From Tachypleus tridentatus (lineage: Eukaryota; Arthropoda; Merostomata; Xiphosura; Limulidae): DNA of 64,000 bases. Location: assembly GCF_004210375.1 (NCBI RefSeq), contig NW_027467782.1, positions 20,315,276-20,379,275 of the forward strand, written 5' to 3'. Position 1 is the stretch's first letter; each line of letters starts with the position of its first letter. The notes below the pieces were generated by a model, which made no database searches, was not told the origin of the DNA, and saw only the letters and a program-made list of their open reading frames with translations. The position numbers were made by a program, and so were the translations under genes. Positions 1-10,820 of the stretch are shown piece after piece.

Positions 1-341
1 TGGTAAGTTAATCACCGTGTTGGTCCTAATGTTTTTACTATTTTATTGTCAAACAGGATTAGTAGTTCACCAATATGAAGATAGAACTTTTGTAAGTTTT
101 GAGTCATTTTAACAAATTAATTACACATATATCATCAACACATTATATTATCTCAGAAACTGTAAGTATATTTAGCAGCCTGAAGGTGGTGCTTGTTTTA
201 CGCGAAATGTGAATATTTGGATCAAATCACACATTAAAAACTTTACTAGTATATGGTCTGTAAATTAAAATGTACATGTAGCGTATCGTTACAATACAAG
301 CGTTGTGTAGATAAACAATTAGATCTAGATTCCAGGTCTAA

Positions 342-612
342 CGTCCCGGTATAGCCAGGTGGTTAGGGTACTCGACCTGTAATCTGAAGAAAACGGCTCG
401 AATCCCTGTCACAACAAGCATGCTCGCGTTTTCAGTCGAGGTGGCGTTATAAAATGAGTCAATCCCAGTACCAGTTGATAAAATAGTAGCCCAAGAGTTG
501 GCGGTAGGTGATGATGACCAGCTGCCTTCCTCGTTTCTTAAACTACTTAATTAGGGACGGCTAGCTCAGATAGCCTTTGTGTAGCTTTGCGAGAAATTTC
601 AAAAGCAAACAA
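342..612 (+). repeat. Degraded tRNA-derived SINE (family A)
   Basis: The tRNA-like head (about 347-405) is followed by the family body: the 'agcccaagagttggcggt' segment near 489, 'attagggacggctagc' near 551 and a tail ending 'gtagctttgcgagaaatttc'. Substitutions and small indels show an old copy. It is mirrored at 33,248-33,522. Confidence 0.85.
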
Positions 613-1317
613 TTTAGGTCTAACACAAAAAATGTGGTAAACGTTATCGAACAACCTGACAAACAAGCTGATTCTCTTTAGGTAAAGAAAGATATCATCC
701 ATCACCACACATAAAATACTGCTAAGTAAGTACAGGTGATTATATAGAACACATCTGGGTCCAGTTTAAGAATTTTTTATACCAGTTCTTTACTTTCGAC
801 TACCTCACCAAAATGAACGAGTCTGACACTGTACACCCAGCCTATTAGAAAACATCTAGGTATTCTGTGTCTGGAATGTCCATAACTGTGTCTCTGTGAA
901 CGGCAGCTAAGTCTGTGGTTATTGTTGCAAGGTTGAAATAGGAGTTCGTCATAGACATTCCAAATTACTAACATTTTACCTTATGTAAATCATCAGTCAA
1001 AACTGTAAACACAAATTTTTCCTGTATGTAATAAACGTTACAGAAACTCGTCATATTTACACACAAAATGCCAGATAGTAAAACTAGCTCCGCTTTCAGT
1101 TACCTCTACAAGTGTCACTGTGACTTCTGAGACATCAACATGGGTGTCACTGTGACTGAAGCAAAGCTGTTATTGGTGGGAGTATCGTAAAAATGGTGTT
1201 ATTACAGTAGCTTATAGTAAACACCCACTTCAACGAAACTATATCGAAATCAAAGTTCAATATATCCCTTACAGAATAAAGTCTACCAGAAATATTGTGT
1301 TAATTGGTTTGGTGTAG
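613..1317. other. No gene seen (AT-rich arm sequence)
   Basis: Unique AT-rich sequence shared with the other arm. A short ORF on the minus strand (777-974) is identical in the mirror copy, but it resembles no family and has no supporting start or splice context. Around 1,100-1,160 a 'gtgtcactgtgact' motif occurs twice; similar 'cagtcacagtgac' words recur loosely at 34,555-34,800. Confidence 0.5.
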
Positions 1318-1525
1318 CTTGAACTTTGTTCAAAGTCACATGAGAGTTATCTCCGCTAGCCGTTCCTAATTTAGCAGTGAAAGGCCGCCAACTCTTCACC
1401 TGGTCTTTTAGTCATGAAGACTGGGATTGACCGTCACTTGGCTGAAAGGACAAGCATGTTTGGTGGGACAGGGATTCGAACCCGTCACCCTCACATTGGG
1501 ACTACTCATCTGGTCATACAGGACA
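1318..1525 (-). repeat. Degraded SINE family A, reverse orientation
   Basis: It reads on the minus strand from a B-box-like 'gggattcgaacccgtc' (1,471-1,486) through the body to 'ctccgctagccgttcc'. It lacks part of the middle of the body. It is mirrored at 32,338-32,548. Confidence 0.8.
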
Positions 1526-2865
1526 AATATAGTGTTATTGAAGGTATACCAATAATATAGTGTTAGTGAAAGTTGTTGAAAATGTTGATGTGTGTTGCCT
1601 TGTTTCTTAATTCAAGTTTAAGGATTATCTCCATCTTGAAAAGTCCTTCATGTGAGCATATCTTCACAATCCATGTACATGATTATTTTTCATGATCATC
1701 ACATACATTCCCAAACGTGACAAAGTATTAGTGACATCCAACTACATACTAAATTACAAATAATGTTGTCACTGTACCACTGGAACCTTATATTCAAGAT
1801 GTTGATTTGGTTATTCAACATTATTTTAATATAACATTCTGAACCCTGTGCATCCTACTAAAAATATAAAATGTATTAAATCATCATACATGAACAATTT
1901 TAATATTTCAGTAAATATAGAAATGTTTTCTTGATCAGTTTCTGTTAAATAATAATGTAGTATTGAATGAATCAGGTAGGATCGAACATGTTTTGAAGAT
2001 TTAAAAACTTGTTTGTTAGAATCTTTTAAACAAGCCTATTTAATAACAGTAAAACTATACAAAGACACTATAAAATGTAAATTAGTTAGTACTTTGCATT
2101 TTCAGTACGTAGTTGTATTGAAATTAACAAATGTAAAGAAATTCCTCATATTGGTTAAGAACCATTGTAATGAAAATATATCAGACAAACTGTCTGTTCA
2201 CTGTTTAAATAATTCAGTCTTTAATTGTTGTTTTTTTATAATTTTATTTACACAGCACACTTACAGTTTTGATCAAATCTTATTGCAAAAACATATACAT
2301 GATTTCAATTATTCGTATCAATAAATAATCTGAACATGTGGATATAGTCTCTTTGAATCTCTTCTCAATAACATGTTTCAACAATATCCTTACCATAATT
2401 GATGTTTTGGACTACATGGAATCAGATATTACTGTTATTTCATTTAAATGTGTCATTATATCTGCGATCTGCCTTTACAGGTTAAACACTCTGATAAGTT
2501 ATGATGGTAAATATTTTGTATAAAGAAAGTCAAATAATTCTACTTTTGAACTTACAAACAGAAGGACCAGAAAATACGTTTATTTATGGTTATTTATATA
2601 TACACTAGAATACACACATAAAATTTGAATACAGTTTTGGTAATGTCGATTTTTAGCTTTGCTTGACATATGTAGTGTCTATATTTTTTTAAAAAAAGTT
2701 ATTGTACGTTGATTGTGAATTTATGAAAACTTAATATTTCTTATACACCGTAAATATATTTCCGATAGATACCACTTCTCATAAGATGGCTTTACTGTTC
2801 AGTTTCTGCAGACACTAGTTCCACCTACCCAAGGTTTCAACAGGAACGTGACTACTTCTACTGTC
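1526..2865. other. No gene seen
   Basis: AT-rich sequence with no recognisable coding similarity on either strand. The 103-aa ORF at 2,013-2,324 is rich in F, I, L and N, as expected of AT-rich noncoding DNA. It differs from its mirror copy at one residue, which reflects arm similarity rather than coding constraint. Confidence 0.5.
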
Positions 2866-3330
2866 GCAGCCGCTTCCCAGAAAAGAAGTACCAGAAGTGT
2901 GAGTCGATATCTTACCTAAACTCACACTGACTTGGTTGAGGAAACAGTGATGAGCACCCTTCGGAAAGTGTCCAAATGCATCTCTATTGGTGCAACATCC
3001 CAACCCAGAGGAAAACACATGTGGGACAACGCTCATAACCAGATACAGTCTTCGCCCATGTTGACAGTACGTTTCACTAAACTGGGTGTCAAAAAAGAGG
3101 ATGACATCCTTAATTGTAGATATGATGGTTGGTCCACCTTTCCCATGTGCCTAGCCAACACAGTGCATCTAGACCAGTCTGTCTCCTTTCTATACCAGAC
3201 CACCTGGGAATCAACCTTTTGAAGAAGATATGACAGGGGTGTCTTAACCAACTAATACTATTTGGTTGGTCCAGTACTTTTCTAAAACCAGTTTTACCAC
3301 AAACTAACCAGCAGGAGATTGTACAGTTAT
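2866..3330 (+). repeat. Dispersed repeat related to the 62-bp minisatellite
   Basis: About 2,880-3,200 is a diverged copy of 23,100-23,470 in the same orientation, and is mirrored in the right arm at about 30,590-30,990. Shared words include 'gaagtaccagaagtgtga' and 'cggaaagtgtcca', followed by one divergent 62-bp unit ('tggtccacctttcccatg'). It looks like an unnamed mobile or dispersed element; no coding capacity was recognised. Confidence 0.65.
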
Positions 3331-4498
3331 AACATTCTCTAGTGTAGTATAGTATAGGAAAAATGATATATAGAAATGAAAAGTAAATAAGCTACATGTA
3401 CAGTTAATCCAAAAGCCACGTTTGAAACCGGAGAGTGGTGATAGTGGAATGATAATTTGACACCGAGTCTGATGAATGAGTGATATTTAAGGGAAGTACT
3501 AAGAGGGGGTATTTTGTGAAGGATAAGGACTGGAAATTAAGTTTGAGCTGGCCATAAATGTGTTATCAAAAGGACAGATGCAGGTGTGGACTGAGTGACG
3601 TATAAAACCTTGAGAAGGAAACATATATAAGTAACTTGGTCTAACTAAATAGAATTAATTTACTATCTAAGCAAAACGATGTGGTATTGGAGACCAAAAA
3701 GTTATGACTGTTTTTTCTGAGATGGGTGGTAAATGTGTACAGAGGTTGAGTATTTCACTGATTAGATAACTATCAGAACACTTGGGTATTGAAAAAACAC
3801 ACTGTAGGATCTTATAGGTATTGAGTAACGGATACCAGGTTCCATTGATTCTGTTATGCTCAGTAACAGATGTGAAAGTGAGTGTGACTCAAAGGCATAA
3901 GGACTTCCATTACAGCTATTACCTCAGTAAAGAAATTACTTCACTAGTAGACAGATTAAGACTGCATCAATCTAAACGAAAAGAAAGAAAATTCAGACCG
4001 ATTGAGAAATGTGTTGAAAATGAGTGAATTTTTGAAACTAGTTACTTAATAACTGTACAAAATAAAAATAAAAGTAATAAACAGCATGAAAAACGTTAAA
4101 GTAAAAAACAAGAAGGAAAAATTTTAACACATCATAAAACTACTGTGTCAAATGTAGAGATGAAGATTGGAACCCCCATTTTATTATCTCCAACTGGTTA
4201 GTTCAGAAGACATCTGGTTTTGGAAAAAGTTAACATTTTCTTACATGAAAATGTGTTTCCATTAGACGCTTACCATTTCACACAGAGATTATATCTTCTG
4301 TGAACATCTGCCTTGAGTATCTGCGTGACACTAGTTTTTAGGCAACTTCAATCTGAACTCACGTGATTCTTATTAATGAATAATGATGTTATTGTTTAAT
4401 AGCTCCCTCTATACTGCTCCACTCATGAAATTTCATTATTAAAGAGAAAATAAGTCGTAATTACCCAAATGAACACATACGCATCAGAAAACTTGTGA
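3331..4498. other. No recognisable gene; possible downstream part of the DIRS-like relic
   Basis: AT-rich, with no motif I can name on either strand. It follows the DIRS-like fragment in its minus-strand reading direction, so it may hold more of that element. I could not recognise tyrosine-recombinase motifs. Confidence 0.35.
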
Positions 4499-5760
4499 GT
4501 GAAGCAGGCTATTTGATAGGCAGATCATGATACAAATGATCTGTTTTCAAATTAATCGCTTCAAATACATGAGAATCTATACAGCAAATCCATTGGATGG
4601 ATGCCGAATCATGACGGTCGAGTGTTTTAAAAGGAATTAAAGATCTGATACCTGCTCTATAATTGATGTAAAAAATCACCACGAATTTATCAGAATGGAT
4701 CATAATCAAACAATTCACTAGCAGTGGTAAGGAATACAAACATGTCCAATGAACAGAACAGAGGTCGAGTACACTGATGTGTAAGAATTGCTTATGCTGG
4801 TACATATGTTTAAGATGAGATTGTTGTTCAATGATGTATCACAACCAGTAAACATAACATTTCTGAAGAGGTGTGGGTTTGGTACGATTCAAAGTGAAGG
4901 AACCAAAACAGTGGTAATAGATTATCTAGCCACAACGAGTTTCTCGAGCACAGTAGGAAACAGTGAAAATGGTTGGGTCAAGAGGATAAAGTATTGGGTT
5001 GGAGTGAGTAAGGATTTGAAAATTTGTCAATTCATCCAAAACGGGTTTCTACCATCAAAGATATAACTGGAGGACTCTTTCCATTGGTATGAAAACAGAA
5101 GGCTATCTTGCATGTAATAACGAAACCACAGACCAAGTCAACGGAGATGTAGTGTACACTTTGACCACGTGACTGAGATTGTAGTGTTTGAAACAATAAA
5201 TTATAAAATCAGTGGATGAAGAAAAGCAAGCATCTAGAGAACTCTGTGATGGGAATAGGAAGAAAGGCGTTTGTAATATAGACCTGAATATGGAATAATG
5301 ATCCAACGAAGTGAAGAGAACTTTTCTAAATGAAAACTTTGCACAGATTAATAACTAAATCCCTTCGTGTCTTTTAAGGACATCAAGTAAAACCTTGTAA
5401 GATGATTGGTAAATTTCTTCACACCTAAAGAAAACAGAATAGATTTCAAAGTGGATGAAATTGAACAGGTTTAGAACTGATCGTTAGAGAGAAAAAGGAA
5501 CTGGAGAGAAATCCTATGTGTAAGAATGGTTGTAATCCATCCGTTATTTGACATGTGGGACCAGAGGAAGAAACATTGTATAGAACAAGCCACAGCAGAA
5601 AACAGAATGGAACAAGAATCATTCCAAAGGGAACAGCATCTCTATGAAGTACTTCTGACATGAAATGAAGACGTAAAGTGCAAGGAGGCAAACAAAGAAG
5701 GTTCAGGAAAAGACAGGGTAATTGTGTACTGGGTAGTTGAACTGAATAAATGGGTCAGCT
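4499..5760 (-). pseudogene. Decayed DIRS-like retroelement fragment, RT/RNase H region
   Basis: On the minus strand, broken frames give peptides in the order expected for the end of RT and the RNase H domain of DIRS-type (tyrosine-recombinase) retroelements. Near 4,680-4,790 they are 'SVHWTCLYSLPLLVNCL' and 'SDKFVVIFYINYRAG', resembling the family's 'ELLAVHW...SDN..VVSYINHQGG' block. Further upstream is 'SLLTPTQYFILL'. Stops and frameshifts are frequent, so it is dead. The assignment rests on remembered motif shape and could instead be another RNase H-bearing retroelement. The mirror copy is at 28,140-29,380. Confidence 0.5.
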
Positions 5761-6149
5761 TTCCAAAAATTCAAAATTTATACCACAGTTTGTGAATCTA
5801 GATAGTGCATGTAAAAATAACTATAATTTTAATCAGTGAATCAGTAAGACTACGAGGACCAGACATATAGTCCTGGAAATGTAGTTGGTGTAAAAAGAAA
5901 TCAGTATGTATGCAGATGTAAGTAACTGATGAAAAACAAATAATACATCAGGATTAGATTTATACAAACGGGATTGTGAAAGAGGGAAAAAGACCTGGAA
6001 TGGAATATACATGAGAAATTAAGCCCACATAATGAGAGGATGGTCGAATACTGTCCTCAGTGGGAAGTTCACATAGCCTTAGAAGTAGATGAACGTAAAC
6101 AAACAAGCTGACCTTCTGCTGAATTTCCTATTGACATCGAAGGGATGAA
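5761..6149. other. No gene seen
   Basis: AT-rich stretch between the DIRS-like relic and the 70-bp tandem repeat, shared by both arms. No motif was recognised. Confidence 0.45.
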
Positions 6150-6440
6150 AGAGTGTCAAATATATGTGAATAAAGTTGCAGGCTACATAATGGTGTTCAC
6201 TAATATATGAAAAGTGGCTGTCATGTCAAACAGATGTGAATAAAGTTACAGACTACATGATGGTGTTCACTAATATATGAAAAGTGGCTGTCACGTCAAA
6301 TAGATGTGAATAAAGTTACAGACTACATGATGGTGTTCACTAATATATGAAAAGTGGCTGTCACGTCAAATAGATGTGAATAAAGTTACAGACTACATAA
6401 TGGTGTTCACTAATATATGAAAGTGGCTGTCACGTCATCA
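6150..6440 (+). repeat. 70-bp tandem repeat, about 4 copies
   Basis: Successive copies of 'gtgaataaagttacagacta' and 'cactaatatatgaaaagtgg' recur every 70 bp (for example 6,221, 6,291, 6,361). The mirror array at 27,395-27,755 has about 5 copies, so the arms differ in copy number. Confidence 0.9.
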
Positions 6441-6799
6441 ATACGTAACTTTCATCTCCTCGCCACTGTTGAAATTTCACTTATGTGTAAACATTCTTCT
6501 CTCACAAAGGATAGAGAAATAGTGATATGGACTTCTACGTTAATAAATAGAAAAAAAAATGTAATTCGAGAAACAAAGCAAATCTCTGTTATTAAAAACT
6601 AGTAAATCTACAAAACAAATTTTAAATACCACAGAGAGAACGAGAAAATAGGAAGTTAGTTTTCTAAGATTGTTGGAAGACACATGCTGAACTATGAAAA
6701 ATCTCATGAGCCAAGATGGCAATTGTTTAAAGACAAAAATCTCTAAGGCAAACGAACAGAGAAGACATCTTAACTGTGTTAAAAGGTTTATCTTGTTTC
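6441..6799. other. No gene seen
   Basis: AT-rich arm sequence. Short ORFs on both strands have no recognisable similarity. Confidence 0.45.
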
Positions 6800-7080
6800 A
6801 GAAGGAGCTGTAGCAGCCAATGAATATTCCAGTCGGCCGAGAAACTCCATTCATACCATCTCCTGCAGGCTGGTTCTTTGGAGATCTGGTATGGAAAGGG
6901 TGGACCAGTTTAGATGTATTGTGTTGGCTGGGATGCCCCCACCCAATCATGGAAAAGAGGGTGGACCACTTTAGATGTAATGTTTTAGCTCGGATGTTTC
7001 CCACCACTATATCATAGGAAAAGAGGGTGAACCCGTTTAGATGTATCGCGTTGAGAAAGAATGCTCCCCCCACCCAATCA
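6800..7080 (+). repeat. Divergent units of the 62-bp repeat family
   Basis: Three diverged units resembling the minisatellite ('gtggaccagtttagatgtat', 'ggctgggatgcccccaccca') form the outer edge of the array. They are mirrored at about 26,760-27,020. They retain a 'gatgtattgtgttggct' variant also seen in the dispersed repeat at 2,866-3,330. Confidence 0.75.
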
Positions 7081-7334
7081 TGGGAAAGAAGGTGGACTAA
7101 TTTATATATATTGTGTTTACTAAGATGCTCCCCACTCTACCACTCTACAAAGGAAGGTATATGTATTGTGTTTTTTTTAAGGGAAGAAGGTAAACTAATT
7201 TATATGTATTGTGTTTACTAAGATGCTCCCCACTCTACATGGGAAGAAGGTGGACTAATTTATATGTATTGTGTTTACTAAGATGCTCCCAACTCTACCA
7301 TGGGAAAGAAGGTGGACTAATTTATATGTATTGT
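7081..7334 (+). repeat. 62-bp minisatellite, outer block
   Basis: Tandem copies of a 62-bp unit containing 'gtggactaatttatatgtat' and 'ctaagatgctccccactcta'. The array stops exactly where a PLE terminus begins and resumes at 8,949. Short 'ORFs' here are products of the repeat, not genes. Confidence 0.9.
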
Positions 7335-7400
7335 AATATATATGCAAAAAAACAGCTCGTTTGGGTTGAGAAAATATTTCGCATAGAAGAACAAACAACG

Positions 7401-7426
7401 TTTCGACCTTCTTCTGTCATCGTCAG
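7401..7426 (-). ncRNA. Hammerhead-ribozyme-like core in PLE 3' end
   Basis: The minus strand reads CTGACGA, then a hairpin with GAC/GTC ends, then GAAAC: the order of hammerhead core elements. One stem II pair is lost compared with the 53,925 copy. Stems I and III were not confirmed. Confidence 0.4.
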
Positions 7427-8826
7427 GTTCATGAAGAAAGAAGAGTAACTGACCGAAAGCTGACCACATCTTTGAAAGGGGTTGTGTAACTGGGTGTCAG
7501 AATGTTGAGTGGGCGGTGTTAGATGTTTGAAATATATAATATAATTTTATTTTATTACATTTAAATATATGAATAAAGGCGTTCTTTTATATTGGTTTAT
7601 TTTGGGTTTACGTTGTTGTATAAGTAAGGCTTTTTTTAATTTTGCGTTTGTTTATGTTTGTTTCTTTATTTAGTATTTGTGTGTTTTCTATGGTTATGTT
7701 GTGTTTATTTGACTTGCAGTGTTCGAAAACGAGTGAAGGTGACTTTTATGTTCTTTGAATCTGGTTTCCATTTTCTACTTGTTTCTCCAATATAGAAGTC
7801 GTGGCAGTTATCACATTGTATTTTATAAATAACGTTTTTGTGGTGTTTGTCAGTGTAGTTTTTTTATAGTATATAACAGGAAGAACGCAATGAACAGGAA
7901 GAAAGCAATCAAATATCATTTCTTAACCTCAAAATTACAAGAACCGACACACAATTCAAAACAGAAATCCACCGAAAAATCACCCATACTGGACTATACA
8001 TTCCTTGGGACTCAGCACATGAAACAAAATAAAAACTCAACATACTAAGAAACCAAATAAACACAGCCAAAACCGATACTCACCAGATAAAATTAACGAT
8101 GAATCAGACAAAATAAAACAATATTTCATCAACATCAATAAGTTTCCTCCACAAACCGTAGAAAACATTATACGCAAACACCTGGACAGAAAAGCAAAAT
8201 CAACCAACTAAAAAATAAACACATCTCACGAATCAAAAAATCACGAAACCATATACTGCTGTATACCATATATTCCTGACATCAACCAAACAAATAACCA
8301 ACATTTGGCAAAAACTAGTAACAAAATACGACATTCCAGTTAATACCAAATTTATTCAAAAAACCAGGCACAAAACTGAGGGTCTATACTATGTAAAAAC
8401 TACTACTGACAAACACCACACCAACATTATTTAAAAATACAATGTGATAACTGCCACAACTTCTATATATTGGAGAAACAAGTAGAAAAATGGAAACCAG
8501 ATTCAAAGAACATAAAAGTCACCTTCACACGTTTTCGAAACTGCAAATCAAATAAACACAACATAACCATAGAAAACACTCAACGCTACTAAAATAAAAG
8601 AAAAAACATAAACAAACGCAAAAATTAAAGAAACCTTACTTATACAACAACTAAAACCCAAAATAAACCAATATAAAGGAACGCTTACTTTACCTATATT
8701 AATATAATAAAATAAATAAAATTATATATTCAAACATCTAACACCGCCCTCTACATTCCAACTTTCAGTTACACAACCTTTGAAACATGTGGTCAGCTTC
8801 CGGTCAGTTACCTCTTTATTTGTGAA

Positions 8827-8852
8827 CTGACGATGACCAGAGGAGGTCGAAA
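8827..8852 (+). ncRNA. Hammerhead-ribozyme-like core in PLE 3' end
   Basis: CTGACGA (8,827-8,833), a GACC/GGTC hairpin and GAAA (8,849-8,852), in the same position relative to the PLE terminus as the other copies. One base is unpaired between CTGACGA and the stem. Confidence 0.45.
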
Positions 8853-8948
8853 CGTTGTTCGCTCTTCTATGTAAAATATCTTCTCAACCAAACGAGCCGT
8901 TTTTGCATGCATATATTTCTCTACAAGTGGGTTTCTCGACAACACTGA

Positions 8949-9645
8949 TTATATGTATTGTGTTTACTAGGATGCTCCCCACTCTACCATGAGAAAGAAG
9001 ATGGACTAATTCATATGTCTTGTGCTTACTAAGATGCTCACCAGTCTATCATGGGAAGAGAAGATGGACTAATTTATATGTATTGTGTTTACTATGATGC
9101 TCCCCACTCTGTCATGGGACAGAGGTGGACTAATTTATATGTATTGCGATTACTAAGACCTCCCACTCTACCATGGGAAAAAAGGGTGGACTAATTTATG
9201 TGTATTGTATTTACTAAAATGCTCCCACTCTACTATGGGAAAGAAAGTGGACTAATTTATATGTATTGTGTTTTACTAAGATGCTCCCCACTCTACCATG
9301 GGAAGGAAGGTGGACTAATTTATATGTATTGTGTTTGCTAAGATGCTCACACCTATCATGGGAAGAAAGAAGGTGGACTAATTTATGTATTGTGTTTACT
9401 AAGATGCTCTCACCCTACCATGGGAAAGAAGGTGGACTAATTTATATGTATTGTGTTTACTAGATGCTCCCACTCTACCATGGGAAAGAAGGTGGACTAA
9501 TTTATATGTATTGTGTTTATAAGATACTCCCACTCTACATGGGAAGAAGGTGGACTAATTTATATGTATTGTGTTTTACTAGATGCTCCCCACTCTACCA
9601 TGGGAAGAAGATTGGACTAATTTATATGTGTGTGTTTACTAGATG
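8949..9645 (+). repeat. 62-bp minisatellite, inner block
   Basis: About eleven tandem copies of the 62-bp unit with small indels, running into the N gap. The mirrored array (23,460-24,893) is about twice as long. The missing units are therefore probably in the gap. Confidence 0.9.
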
Positions 9646-10145
9646 NNNNNNNNNNNNNNNNNNNNNNNNNNNNNNNNNNNNNNNNNNNNNNNNNNNNNNN
9701 NNNNNNNNNNNNNNNNNNNNNNNNNNNNNNNNNNNNNNNNNNNNNNNNNNNNNNNNNNNNNNNNNNNNNNNNNNNNNNNNNNNNNNNNNNNNNNNNNNNN
9801 NNNNNNNNNNNNNNNNNNNNNNNNNNNNNNNNNNNNNNNNNNNNNNNNNNNNNNNNNNNNNNNNNNNNNNNNNNNNNNNNNNNNNNNNNNNNNNNNNNNN
9901 NNNNNNNNNNNNNNNNNNNNNNNNNNNNNNNNNNNNNNNNNNNNNNNNNNNNNNNNNNNNNNNNNNNNNNNNNNNNNNNNNNNNNNNNNNNNNNNNNNNN
10001 NNNNNNNNNNNNNNNNNNNNNNNNNNNNNNNNNNNNNNNNNNNNNNNNNNNNNNNNNNNNNNNNNNNNNNNNNNNNNNNNNNNNNNNNNNNNNNNNNNNN
10101 NNNNNNNNNNNNNNNNNNNNNNNNNNNNNNNNNNNNNNNNNNNNN
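9646..10145. other. Assembly gap (500 N)
   Basis: Exactly 500 ambiguous bases, a placeholder size. It interrupts the minisatellite at the inner end of the left arm. Any ORF spanning it is meaningless. Confidence 1.
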
Positions 10146-10267
10146 ATAATGTATACATGCATATTACTATTTATTCATTAATGTTTACATTTTTGTTGTG
10201 TTTCTTAAAACATAGAAAGTAAATGAGAAATACGTTAATTTCAAGGGCTCCATGAATTATAGTTTAA

Positions 10268-10284
10268 CACTCCTACGAAAAAAA
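10268..10284 (+). repeat. piggyBac left terminal inverted repeat
   Basis: 'cactcctacgaaaaaaa' directly follows TTAA and is an exact inverted match to 12,205-12,221. Confidence 0.95.
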
Positions 10285-10820
10285 AATTGGGGCCTAATAG
10301 GCCCCAGAGCAACTTGAAAGGTTATTAATATTAGGCTAATAATTTTGTATTTAAATGAAATTACCATTAACTGACCCTATCCCTTTATATTTTAAGGAGC
10401 AATAATATTTTGACTTTTCAGACATTTGCGAAATAATATTTAAATTTTTTTTCAAAACATCCACTAGGGTATTTTGGGGCCTATTAGGCCCCAGATCGAA
10501 AAACATAAAAATGACTTTATTTATTTCCTGAATAATTCTAGAACAGGCCTGGGCAACCGAAAAGCAAATTATAGTAAAAATATATTAATTTTACAACTTC
10601 TTTTCAAAAGATGGATATTTAGAATAATAACTCTACTCCAACAATAATTTTAGACGGTCCTGATTATTGCCTAGTTTGCCCACGCCTGTTCTAGAACATT
10701 CTAGAAACTTTACAGAAGTATTTAGAATAAACTAGAATATTCTTGAAGCTTCTAGAAATATTCTAAAAGAATCTACAAATCCTATATATACAGGAGCTGA
10801 AATCTTCAAACCGTGTCAAA

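Larger units (their letters stand above)
7335..8948. mobile_element. Inverted pair of truncated Penelope-like elements
   Basis: A minus-strand 3' fragment (about 7,335-7,878) with broken GIY-YIG domain sequence is joined head-to-head to a plus-strand 5'-truncated copy (about 7,880-8,948). The plus copy runs from the C-terminal RT region through the GIY-YIG domain and 3' UTR. The plus copy has several frameshifts. Both share the terminal 'acgagccgtttttgcat' type sequence with the copy at 51,344-54,030. 'ttatatgtattgt' occurs directly before (7,322-7,334) and after (8,949-8,961), a possible 13-bp target-site duplication inside the minisatellite. Confidence 0.85.
1..9645. repeat. Left arm of a giant inverted repeat
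   Basis: The reverse complement of this stretch recurs at about 23,460-33,862. Position 1 pairs with about 33,861, 777-974 pairs exactly with 32,886-33,083, and 2,013-2,324 pairs with 31,538-31,849. The same order of SINEs, DIRS-like fragment, 70-bp repeat, minisatellite and PLE pair is found in both arms, inverted. Differences are scattered substitutions, small indels and tandem copy number. The outer end may lie before the window; the inner end falls in or next to the N gap. Either a real inverted segmental duplication or an assembly product. Confidence 0.95.

Noticed and set aside
4788-5066. 92-residue plus-strand ORF (and its mirror at 28,787-29,086)
   Set aside because: It is antisense to the DIRS-like RNase H region and is best explained as a shadow frame.
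9464-10222. ORFs of 168-252 residues spanning the N gap, on both strands
   Set aside because: They are almost entirely unknown bases; the sequence gives no evidence of coding.
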